This document shows, piece after piece, positions 26,846 to 34,233 of a stretch of DNA of 64,000 nt. Both the position numbers and the translations under genes were made by a program. The notes under the pieces were generated by a model. It was not told where the DNA came from. It worked only from the letters and a program-made list of their open reading frames with translations, and ran no database searches. Source of the stretch: Ktedonobacter racemifer DSM 44963 (GTDB lineage: Bacteria > Chloroflexota > Ktedonobacteria > Ktedonobacterales > Ktedonobacteraceae). Position 1 is the first letter of the stretch, and every line of letters begins with the position of its first letter. The stretch lies in the NCBI RefSeq assembly GCF_000178855.1, contig NZ_ADVG01000001.1:2703481-2767480 (forward strand), in the 5' to 3' direction.

Positions 26846-27457
26846 ATGCGCATCCAAGCTTGTTCGCCTGCCTGGCAGACCAGCCAGCATCTGAGGCGCT
26901 ATCTCCTGCTGCTCATTGGCCTGTTTCTCTTCACCGGATGTGCCCCAACCAATGACACAAGCGCCAGCGCAAACACGCAAACTCCGATACCAACCTGGAT
27001 TCAGACGGGAATGCGCAGTCCACAGAGCAGTAGCGTGACCCTTCACATCACGGGCGCTAAGCACGGCAGCTATGCCTGGCAGAGCCATATCTTCACCTCC
27101 AAGCTTCGTCACGGCTTGAAGGAGTTTACCATCTTCCTCCAGGACCAGGATCACAGTCTCATCATCGCCTTCTATGGATATGAAGGCGCCAGGACATATA
27201 CCCTGGAAGGGCCTATCAATGGAGGCGATGTACGCCTGGATTTTGGACACGAAGGAGGAGCCTGGGATCTCCAACTGCAAGCAGGCATTCGCTGTCAGCT
27301 AACCATTATACATGACGAGCCTGCCATCCAGCCTAATGTTAATCGTATGCAAGGAAGCTTTAGCTGCCCTCAGCTATCAGCGGTTGGCACGCAGACACCG
27401 GAGATCATCGCCATCCCCCAGGCCACATTTGATATCCTGATGATACACGAAAGCTAA
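26846..27457 (+). CDS. Secreted lipoprotein of unknown function
   Basis: 203 aa from ATG 26846 (preceded by GGAGGGAGAGGAAGCAG); the frame is open from 26810, but those 12 residues come before the signal peptide. RRYLLLLIGLFLFTGC is a signal sequence with lipobox FTGC (C32), so the protein should be anchored outside the membrane. The mature part begins with a Thr/Ser/Ala-rich spacer and is otherwise beta-rich (SSVTLHITGAKHGSYAWQSH, SLIIAFYGYEGARTYTLEG). Two cysteines at QAGIRCQLT and GSFSCPQ could pair. No domain is recognised. It is divergent from icd. Confidence 0.75.
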   Translation: MRIQACSPAWQTSQHLRRYLLLLIGLFLFTGCAPTNDTSASANTQTPIPTWIQTGMRSPQSSSVTLHITGAKHGSYAWQSHIFTSKLRHGLKEFTIFLQDQDHSLIIAFYGYEGARTYTLEGPINGGDVRLDFGHEGGAWDLQLQAGIRCQLTIIHDEPAIQPNVNRMQGSFSCPQLSAVGTQTPEIIAIPQATFDILMIHES

Positions 27458-27604
27458 CGCCGACTACGTCTTCACCATGACTGATTCTCACTGTGTTTCA
27501 TGAGATTCTACGACATACTTCTGCTCAATATACTCCAACATTACGACACACTTCAAGCGTTAATATCATTTTGTATTTTCCTGGCACGTCCAGTCCATTT
27601 TGCC

Positions 27605-27634
27605 TTGACATATATTTAAAGACAACGTTATCAT
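27605..27634 (+). promoter_or_regulatory. Promoter for the sugar ABC importer operon
   Basis: TTGACA (27605-27610), 18-nt spacer, TATCAT (27629-27634), inside an AT-rich stretch. It lies 256 bp upstream of the binding-protein start, leaving a long leader in which no further gene is seen (27458-27889). Confidence 0.6.
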
Positions 27635-27889
27635 AATACCAACACTAAAGTATATTTGAACGCTTGCTTTCTATAGATAACTGTCTATTGAGCAGGCACT
27701 AGAGCCTCTTCTTTCACATGTTTCGTGCTTAAAGCACATACTCACCAGAGAAAGGAGTGTCTATTTTCCTCTACCCATATGGAGCTTTTCTTCGTCTTCA
27801 ATGGTTGCTTGTTCCAGAGTGTTGCTCCATCATCAAGACAGTGATGTCTTTTCCTTCAATGTTGTCAAGAGGAACAAAGGAGAAAAGTC

Positions 27890-29260
27890 ATGAAGTCTCG
27901 CTTCAAAGGACTGAATTTACATCTACTGGTACTCTGTTTATTTCTTGTAGGTCTTATCGCGTTGCCCGCCTGTGGTGGCTCCAGTGATAATGGCAAAACC
28001 GTGATCCGTGTCGCCTACCAGCAATTTGGACCTCCACCCTACTATGAACAGGAATGGTGGACTCGCGTCAAGCAGCAGGTGGAGGCCGCGAATCCCAAAA
28101 TTGAACTGCAACTACAACCCATCATTGCCGATGAGGGCAGCTACTATACAAAATTGGCGCTTCAGCTCCGTTCAAACAATCCCCCCGATATTGTGCGCGA
28201 AGATAGCTTCCTCATTAGCTCGGATGTGACCGCTGGCTACCTGACCCCCCTCGACGACTATATCAACTCGTGGCCAGATTATAAGCAGCAGTGGTTCCCC
28301 AGCATGCAGAAGATTACCACCTTCAATAACAAGAACTATGGCATCATGGATGGCACCGATGTGCGCGGCATCTGGTACAACAAAGATATTTTCCAGAAGG
28401 CAGGCCTGCCCACCGACTGGCAGCCTAAGACCTGGGCCGATATCCTGACCGCCGCACGCGCGGTTAAAGCCAAGGTCCCAGGAGTGGTGCCGATGAACCT
28501 CTATTCGGGCATCCCCATGGACGAGGCCTCGACCATGCAGGGCTTTGAAATGCTGCTCTACGGCACCAAAGACCCGCTCTACAATTACGACACCAACAAA
28601 TGGATTGCTTCGAGCAAAGGTTTCCAGGATGCGCTAGACTTTGTTAAACAGGTCTACAGTTCATCGAGCTTACTAGGCCCCACCAATGATATCGCCCTTA
28701 ATACCCAGGCGGGTAATACAATTGCTCAGCAGCTTATGCCGCAGGGCAAGCTGGCAATCGATATTGATGGCTCGTGGCTCCCTGGAAGCTGGCAGAAGGG
28801 CGGCGCCGCTGAATGGCCCGCCTGGCAGAAAACGCTAGGGGTCGCCAAAATGCCTACACAAAATGGCCAGGATCCTCAGTATGTCACGCTCTCTGGCGGC
28901 TGGGCCTACTCCATCAGCGCCAACTCAAAGCACAAGAGCGATGCATTCAACATTATCAAAACGGCATTCAACAAAGATAACCTGGCATTCTATGATGTGA
29001 AAGCATCTCAGATTACGCCACGCAAAGATGTTGCCGACGTCGCTGACTATAAGAATCTCCCCCTGTCGGACTTTTTCACCGGCCTGGTCGCCGTTACGCA
29101 ATTCCGCCCGGGCTTCCCGGCCTATCCCAAGATCTCAGTTGAGATCGACCGGGCCATGCAGAACGTCATGCAGGGCCAAAGCTCCAGTGATGCCATGAAC
29201 GCTTTTTATAACGCGGTCAAGAGTATTGCGGGCGACGATAAGGTAGAAAAGAGAGGTTAA
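27890..29260 (+). CDS. ABC sugar importer, solute-binding lipoprotein
   Basis: 456 aa. A lipoprotein signal (LVGLIALPACGGSS, lipobox LPAC, C28) precedes a family-1 extracellular solute-binding fold: VIRVAYQQFGPPPYYEQEWW, LQLRSNNPPDIVRED, NKNYGIMDGTDVRGIWYNKD, KLAIDIDGSWLPGSWQKG and TLSGGWAYSISANSKHKSDA. It captures a sugar or oligosaccharide outside the membrane and delivers it to the two permeases that follow. AAAGGAG lies 8 nt before the ATG. A long hairpin between this gene and the first permease may raise its level relative to the permeases. The sugar is unknown. Confidence 0.93.
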   Translation: MKSRFKGLNLHLLVLCLFLVGLIALPACGGSSDNGKTVIRVAYQQFGPPPYYEQEWWTRVKQQVEAANPKIELQLQPIIADEGSYYTKLALQLRSNNPPDIVREDSFLISSDVTAGYLTPLDDYINSWPDYKQQWFPSMQKITTFNNKNYGIMDGTDVRGIWYNKDIFQKAGLPTDWQPKTWADILTAARAVKAKVPGVVPMNLYSGIPMDEASTMQGFEMLLYGTKDPLYNYDTNKWIASSKGFQDALDFVKQVYSSSSLLGPTNDIALNTQAGNTIAQQLMPQGKLAIDIDGSWLPGSWQKGGAAEWPAWQKTLGVAKMPTQNGQDPQYVTLSGGWAYSISANSKHKSDAFNIIKTAFNKDNLAFYDVKASQITPRKDVADVADYKNLPLSDFFTGLVAVTQFRPGFPAYPKISVEIDRAMQNVMQGQSSSDAMNAFYNAVKSIAGDDKVEKRG

Positions 29261-29269
29261 GCACTTTCA

Positions 29270-29342
29270 GCACCTGCGGTGCTTCGCCAAGTTTTATGCT
29301 GTGGTGGTGAGCTGGCCAAGCCAGCTCACCACCACAGCGTAA
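29270..29342 (+). repeat. Small hairpin leader plus long inverted repeat inside the ABC operon
   Basis: GCACC-TGC-GGTGC hairpin (29270-29282), then TTCGC, then arms 29294-29316 and 29320-29342 (23 bp with one T/G pair, loop CAA). It lies just after the binding-protein gene and before the permeases, the place where other sugar operons carry transcript-stabilising repeats. Confidence 0.85.
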
Positions 29343-29385
29343 GCTTACAGAGATGGGTAACTATAGTATTTGAGGAGCGGCAACG

Positions 29386-30342
29386 ATGCAGGTAAAAACT
29401 CCCGCCGTGTCAGTTGAGACCACGGCATCCCCACCAAAGCGTGTTGTTACGAGCGCCAGTAGAAAGCGATTGCGCACAAGTCTGCTTTTCCTCGCGCCTG
29501 CGTTTCTGATTATTCTTATCTTTATGCTCGGCCCCGCCATCTGGGCCGTCTATACCTCGTTTACCAATATGGCCCTGACTGGCGTGGGCGCGCAGGCTCC
29601 TCAGTGGGTGGGTCTACAGAATTTCGCGCGCATCCTGAGTGATGGAGAGTTTCTCAATGCTTTCCGTGTCTCCATTATCTACCTGGTTGGCTCGGCCTTG
29701 ATTGGTCAGGCACTGCTGGGTCTGCTGCTTGCGCTTATGATGCAGAAGCGGAACCACGTCTTTCGTGCGATTCTGGGTGGGATTATCATCGCCTGCTGGG
29801 TTATTCCGGATGTCGTCGCGGGCTTTATCTGGCAGGCCTTTCTAGCAGGTGGGCCACAGAGTGTCCTTTCTCCAGGTTTGCTTAACACGGTAATAGCAAA
29901 CTTGACGCTGCCGCAGCATGCCTGGGTACAAGAATATCCCCTGCCAATGATTATCATCGCCAACATCTGGCGAGGGACGGCATTCTCCATGCTACTCTAT
30001 GCGTCGGCCCTGGAGAGCATTCCTCAAGATATGTATGAAGCGGCGTCTATCGATGGCGCAGGTGTGTGGGCCAAGATTTATCATGTAACACTCCCTCTCA
30101 TTAAGGGGTCTATCGCAACGGATTTGCTCCTCATCACACTTGCAACGCTGTCGGACTTTACGCTTGTGTATGTGATGACAGGTGGTGGCACAACTAATAA
30201 TGAGCTGCTTACCATCTATCAGTATCGCCAGGCCTTCCAGTTCTACCAGATTGGCTATGGTAGCGCTATCGCACTCCTGATCATTATCGTAGGCGCGATC
30301 CTCTCGCTCCTCTATATTCGTATCTTGCGTATCGACATCTAA
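29386..30342 (+). CDS. ABC sugar importer permease, MalF/UgpA type
   Basis: 318 aa with six membrane helices (first: LLFLAPAFLIILIFMLGPAI). The cytoplasmic EAA loop for the ATPase is present (MYEAASIDGAGVWAKIYHVT then LPLI). It pairs with the next permease to form the transmembrane channel. GAGGAG lies 8 nt before ATG 29386. It follows the long hairpin after the binding-protein gene. Confidence 0.93.
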   Translation: MQVKTPAVSVETTASPPKRVVTSASRKRLRTSLLFLAPAFLIILIFMLGPAIWAVYTSFTNMALTGVGAQAPQWVGLQNFARILSDGEFLNAFRVSIIYLVGSALIGQALLGLLLALMMQKRNHVFRAILGGIIIACWVIPDVVAGFIWQAFLAGGPQSVLSPGLLNTVIANLTLPQHAWVQEYPLPMIIIANIWRGTAFSMLLYASALESIPQDMYEAASIDGAGVWAKIYHVTLPLIKGSIATDLLLITLATLSDFTLVYVMTGGGTTNNELLTIYQYRQAFQFYQIGYGSAIALLIIIVGAILSLLYIRILRIDI

Positions 30343-30355
30343 AGGAGATCCGAGC

Positions 30356-31177
30356 ATGGTTATCCGCCGTATTATCGTTCCCTCGCTGCTCTACCTGATC
30401 CTGACGGTGATAGGGCTGTTATTCTTAATCCCGCTGCTCTGGCCCGTACTTGCCAGCATCAATCCCAACGCGCAATTGACGCTTACGCTTCCTACGGCCC
30501 TCAACTTAAGCAATTATATCGACATCATCAGCAATGGCCTCGTCATTCAGCCATTCATGAATAGCCTCATTATGGCCGTCTCGACAATGGTACTGGTCAT
30601 CCTCCTCTCCGGGCTGGCTGCGTATCCCCTCTCGCGTTATCAATTCCCCTTCAAAGCTCAGATCATGTATTTAATTCTCTTCGCCAGTGCGCTGCCAATC
30701 CTGGCCCTGGTCACACCGCTGTACGCAATGTACGTTGTGTTGAATCTGCAAGATACACTCCTGGGCTGTATCCTCTTCTTCACCGCTAGCTCGCTTCCCT
30801 TCAGCATCTGGCTTATGAAGAACTTTTTGGACTCCGTTCCCCTGGAATTAGAGGAGGCGGCCTGGATTGATGGCGCCTCTATCCTGGGTTCATTCACCCA
30901 TATTCTCTTGCCACTGGCGGCGCCGGGTATCGCCGTTGTGGGCGTCTGGAGCTTTCTGGGCGCCTGGACAAACTTCTTTGTGCCACTCATTATCCTGCAA
31001 AATCAGGACCTCTTACCTGCCTCGGTTCATATCTATACCTTTTTCGGGGCCTATGGACAGGTGAATTATGGACAGCTCGCGGCCTATGCCATGCTGTATG
31101 CGCTCCCCGCGGTTCTGCTTTACACCTTTGTTTCGCGCTTCTTTGTCAAGGGCGTGAGTGGGGGCCTCAAAGGCTAA
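30356..31177 (+). CDS. ABC sugar importer permease, MalG/UgpE type
   Basis: 273 aa with six membrane helices (first: IIVPSLLYLILTVIGLLFLI) and the EAA loop LELEEAAWIDGASILGSFTH then ILLPL. Start ATG 30356, AAGGAG 8 nt upstream, 13 nt after the preceding stop. No ATP-binding subunit follows, so the importer probably shares a general MsmK/MalK-type ATPase encoded elsewhere (inference). The operon ends in a compound hairpin region (31202-31280). Confidence 0.93.
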   Translation: MVIRRIIVPSLLYLILTVIGLLFLIPLLWPVLASINPNAQLTLTLPTALNLSNYIDIISNGLVIQPFMNSLIMAVSTMVLVILLSGLAAYPLSRYQFPFKAQIMYLILFASALPILALVTPLYAMYVVLNLQDTLLGCILFFTASSLPFSIWLMKNFLDSVPLELEEAAWIDGASILGSFTHILLPLAAPGIAVVGVWSFLGAWTNFFVPLIILQNQDLLPASVHIYTFFGAYGQVNYGQLAAYAMLYALPAVLLYTFVSRFFVKGVSGGLKG

Positions 31178-31201
31178 GGCACTTTTCCTTAAGTGTTCTC
31201 G

Positions 31202-31280
31202 GCGCCTACGGCGCTTCGCAGACGTAGAAGAGATGTGGCGTAAAAATGTCGGAGGCATTTTTACGCCACATCTCTTCTAC
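31202..31280 (+). repeat. Small hairpin leader plus 25-bp-arm inverted repeat after ABC operon
   Basis: GCGCC-TAC-GGCGC hairpin (31202-31214), TTCGC, then perfect arms 31224-31248 and 31256-31280 with loop TCGGAGG. Same plan as 29270-29342 but with an unrelated long-arm sequence. Confidence 0.88.
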
Positions 31281-31296
31281 CCAACCGAGCGTAAAG

Positions 31297-31458
31297 CCCC
31301 TGGCTTCTAGCCATGGGGATACAAGCGAGTCCTTGTTTGGGGCAGGGGCATTGGGGCATGCGTCGTTTGAACAAATGATCTTGACAGGATAGGGCTTTAG
31401 CCCGCCGCAAGCCACGGTTCTTTAGACCGTGGTGAGGCGTGTTATTGGGCTTTAGCCC
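31297..31458 (+). repeat. Run of four CTTTAG/CTTCTAG-loop hairpins
   Basis: Hairpins at 31297-31318 (CCCC-TGGCT/AGCCA-GGGG), 31392-31403 (GGGCTTTAGCCC), 31412-31432 (CCACGGT/ACCGTGG) and 31447-31458 (GGGCTTTAGCCC). They resemble the right-end/guide-RNA scaffold hairpins of TnpB elements and may be remnants of earlier element ends. Confidence 0.55.
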
Positions 31459-31489
31459 TTATCAAATCTAGTACTCATAGAACACATGT

Positions 31490-31518
31490 TTGACAATTTC
31501 ACATCAGCAGAGTATTCT
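31490..31518 (+). promoter_or_regulatory. tnpB promoter
   Basis: TTGACA (31490-31495), 17-nt spacer, TATTCT (31513-31518); 43 nt upstream of the tnpB start. Confidence 0.65.
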
Positions 31519-31560
31519 CTACGAGAGATACCATCTATTTTGTGAGAGGAGGTCCTGAAA

Positions 31561-33093
31561 ATGGCAAAAGCCACGAAAACCATCAGGCAGGCGTTGCACT
31601 ATCCGCCGCAGTATGCTGCCTACTTCGCGGCAAATCAGGCCCTCTTCAATCGTGTCGTGGCCTTTTATTTCGACTGTATTCAGGCGCACGAGGGTCTCCT
31701 TTCCCTCAAAAACAAGCAGGCCCTCACGGCCCTGGAGAAACTCACGCATGCAACGGAGTCTAGCCCCCATCCGATCATGCCGCTCACCGATCTCGCGCCA
31801 GATATCCCGGCGATGTTCAGACGCGCCGCCATCAATGCGGCCCTTGGTTCGGCCCGCGCATTTTTCTCCTCCCTCAAAACATGGCGAGCACGGAAGCAGA
31901 AACACGAAGCCAAACACACGAAAAAGCGCAAGAAGAGGCCGTTTCGGGAGCGGCCACCAGTCCCACCCCGATCATGGAAGAAGTCGGTTCCCTTCTACGC
32001 AAGCCTTTGGCGTGAGCGTCATAGGCATGGTATCGTGCTCAAAGTCTGGACCGGCTCGTGCTGGTCCTGGCTCAAAGTCCACATCCTCGGTCGCGATCTC
32101 CCCGATGGGTACGCGATGGGCAGTCCACAGCTTGTTCGCAAGGGGGATCGCTGGTGGCTGCATACTCCCATTGAGAAGACCTTCGAGACTCCCGCAAAGA
32201 GCGGAGAGCAACTCACCACCGCCCAGACACGTCTCTGTGCGGTGGATCTCAATCTCGACAAGCATCTCGCTGTGTGCAGTGTCCAGACAGTTGACGGCAC
32301 CATCCTGGCTACTTCCTTCATCGGAAATGGCACAGCGGTATCGGGCTGTAGGAAACAACTGCTTGGACGCATTGCACGCAACCGATCTCAGACTGGTCTC
32401 ATCGCCGAGAACGAACAGGACAATGCCGACCTCTGGGCGAAAATCAGGCACGTGGACGAGCAGATCGCACATCTGGTGAGCGCTCGCATTGTCCAGTTCG
32501 CCAGCGAGCACAAGGCGAGCATCCTGGTTTTTGAACATCTGGGCACCCTGCAACCGGAGAAGGGCACGTATTCGCGCCGGAGCAATAGCAAACGCGCCTA
32601 CTGGATGAAGGGGCGCCTGTTCCGCTATGCAACGTACAAAGCCTGGCATGCAGGCGGCATCATCACCTGCCGTGTGAATCCGCGCAATACGAGCAGAGAA
32701 TGCCATCGCTGTCACGCCGCTGTCATTCGCTATAACCAGGGACACCCTGTGGAAGGCTACACCTCCGGTGCCGCACTCTGTCTGTGCCCACAATGCCAGA
32801 TGCGCGATCATGCCGACCGCAATGCCAGTATCCGTGTCGGACAGCGCTTGATCGAGCGGACGCAAGAACCGTTGAAGGAAAAGCCTCATGCTCGTTCGCA
32901 ACGTGCGAAGAGGGAGTCGAAAGACTCAGGTGTTGGGATCTCCCAGGATGCCAAACGCCAGATGGGACCATCCATCCCTGCGGCCAGGCGTGGAGATCAT
33001 GCCAACGGGCATGGCACCGCCCAGGGGAGAAGGCGCCGGATGGGCGCGTCTTTCCCAGATATTGCGTCCCAACTACGGGTTCACTTTGAGTAG
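31561..33093 (+). CDS. tnpB: TnpB-type RNA-guided endonuclease
   Basis: 510 aa. RuvC-I LCAVDLNLDKHLAVCSVQ, RuvC-II SILVFEHLGTLQPEK, Zn-ribbon with CHRCH and CLCPQC, and RuvC-III DHADRNASIRVGQRL are present in order. The N-terminal region (YPPQYAAYFAANQALFNRVV) is the wedge/recognition part. A basic linker (KKRKKRPFRERPPVPPRSWK) lies near residue 125. The length is well above the ~400 of typical TnpB because of a ~75-residue basic C-terminal tail. AGGAGG lies 9 nt before ATG 31561. It should be guided by an RNA from the right end (33130-33180). No TnpA in this element, though one starts 20 nt past its end. Confidence 0.88.
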   Translation: MAKATKTIRQALHYPPQYAAYFAANQALFNRVVAFYFDCIQAHEGLLSLKNKQALTALEKLTHATESSPHPIMPLTDLAPDIPAMFRRAAINAALGSARAFFSSLKTWRARKQKHEAKHTKKRKKRPFRERPPVPPRSWKKSVPFYASLWRERHRHGIVLKVWTGSCWSWLKVHILGRDLPDGYAMGSPQLVRKGDRWWLHTPIEKTFETPAKSGEQLTTAQTRLCAVDLNLDKHLAVCSVQTVDGTILATSFIGNGTAVSGCRKQLLGRIARNRSQTGLIAENEQDNADLWAKIRHVDEQIAHLVSARIVQFASEHKASILVFEHLGTLQPEKGTYSRRSNSKRAYWMKGRLFRYATYKAWHAGGIITCRVNPRNTSRECHRCHAAVIRYNQGHPVEGYTSGAALCLCPQCQMRDHADRNASIRVGQRLIERTQEPLKEKPHARSQRAKRESKDSGVGISQDAKRQMGPSIPAARRGDHANGHGTAQGRRRRMGASFPDIASQLRVHFE

Positions 33094-33193
33094 TGGCTAC
33101 GCCACCTGTCTCACGAACCCGACTACGGCACAGTGTCAGAAGCTGCTCGGCTTTAGCCGATGCGGAGTGTCACAGTAGATACCTCTTTGCTGT

Positions 33194-33604
33194 ATGCTGT
33201 TTTCGATGGGTGAAACGTACAAGAGCAATCGAAACGTGTTTTATAGCTGCCACTATCATGTGGTCTGGTGCCCCAAATATCGGCGCAAAGTCCTGATCGG
33301 GCCGATTGAAACTCGTTTGAAAGAGATCATTGGACAGGTGTGTCAGGAATGTCGGGCAGAGATCGAAGAACTGGAGATCATGCCCGACCATGTTCACTTG
33401 CTTGTGGACGTTGATCCTCAATTCGGGATTCATCGTTTGGTGAAGCTGATCAAAGGGCGATCTTCTCGCTTGCTTCGGCAGGAGTTTGTCGCCCTCAAGC
33501 GAAAATTGCCGAGCTTGTGGACAAACTCGTATTTTGTGGGCACAACTGGTGGCACTCCCTTGAGCAATATCAAACACTATATCGAGCAGCAAAAACATGT
33601 CTAA
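33194..33604 (+). CDS. tnpA: IS200-type Y1 (HUH) transposase
   Basis: 136 aa (132 aa if started at the second ATG, 33206, which fits the family better). The HUH motif is MPDHVHLLVDVDP and the catalytic tyrosine is in SNIKHYIEQQ. SCHYHVVWCPKYRRKVL is the hallmark N-terminal block. It cuts and rejoins single-stranded transposon ends, so it can mobilise this element and possibly the transposase-less elements nearby. It overlaps the tnpB start by 8 nt. No strong ribosome-binding site is visible. Catalytic residues are intact. Confidence 0.92.
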   Translation: MLFSMGETYKSNRNVFYSCHYHVVWCPKYRRKVLIGPIETRLKEIIGQVCQECRAEIEELEIMPDHVHLLVDVDPQFGIHRLVKLIKGRSSRLLRQEFVALKRKLPSLWTNSYFVGTTGGTPLSNIKHYIEQQKHV

Positions 33605-33663
33605 GCGAGAGAAACCCCAAAAAGAGAAGAAGCCAACCAAAACCTACCAATTCAGACTCTATC
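33597..33663 (+). CDS. tnpB: tnpB exon 1 (interrupted by group II intron)
   Basis: ATG 33597 overlaps the end of tnpA. The exon encodes MSKREKPQKEKK and then TKTYQFRLY, the standard TnpB opening. The frame is broken by the intron at 33664 (GTGCGACCCG). Joined to exon 2 at 36046 it reads TKTYQFRLYPTHKQERIL, exactly the expected TnpB N-terminus, and gives a 400-aa protein. The first C of the junction could belong to either side, so the boundary is ambiguous by 1 nt. Confidence 0.85.
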
Positions 33664-34233
33664 GTGCGACCCGTTTGCTCCAAACCATGATAAATGGGGG
33701 ACGAGCAGCGGTGTTTTTTTTGAAAGACACTGACAACTGTTTCTCTGACGAGAGGCGCAATTCCTCTCCCATTCGATAGGAATGGATAGCATCATCCCCA
33801 CTGTAGCGACTGGCCCTCAAACAGTGAAGCGGGATGAAACGGGGGATGCCTCATAAACCTGATGTGAGGACACCTTCTAGTTGGCTACTACGGTGAGAAG
33901 CTTGTCTAACAAGGCAGGTAAAACGAATGCATGACTGAACCATCGTTACGAAAAACTGGCCTACGCAGGATAACAAGCCAGCCCAAAACGGGAACGAGTC
34001 GAGTACACAATGGAGATGGTAGAGCTCCATTGCCTATCTGTCAGGACTCCGGTGGAGAATGCACACCTACAGTAGCGAAAAACAGAGCAACGGAACGGAG
34101 TAACCGCGTGTTTGCTCTCATGGGGGTCGATACCATGAGCAGGTGCCAACCGCAAGCAGCACGACGGAAGGATTGTCCAAGAAGCAAATGCCTCTCGGAA
34201 AGCGAGAGGATAGGCTGACGTGGACACAGTTGT

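Larger units (their letters stand above)
31290..33173 (+). mobile_element. TnpB-only IS200/IS605-type element
   Basis: Contains one tnpB (31561-33093). The right end carries the hairpin TCGGCTTTAGCCGA and finishes GGAGTGTCAC at 33173, similar in plan to the neighbouring element's GGGGAGTCGTCAC. The left end is not certain: it lies somewhere within the hairpin-rich stretch 31290-31480. Confidence 0.65.

Noticed and set aside
27890..31177. Assignment of the ABC importer to xylose because xylA is in the window
   Set aside because: The genes are 19 kb apart and on opposite strands with no shared regulator; the sugar cannot be named from sequence.
1158..31255. UNCG tetraloops capping the long repeats
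   Set aside because: CCTACGG and CCTGCGG occur at loops, but pairing of the flanking bases gives C-G closed 3-nt loops (TAC, TGC), not c(UNCG)g tetraloops.
31297..31458. CRISPR array
   Set aside because: The hairpins differ in arm sequence and spacing; there is no constant repeat-spacer period and no cas gene.
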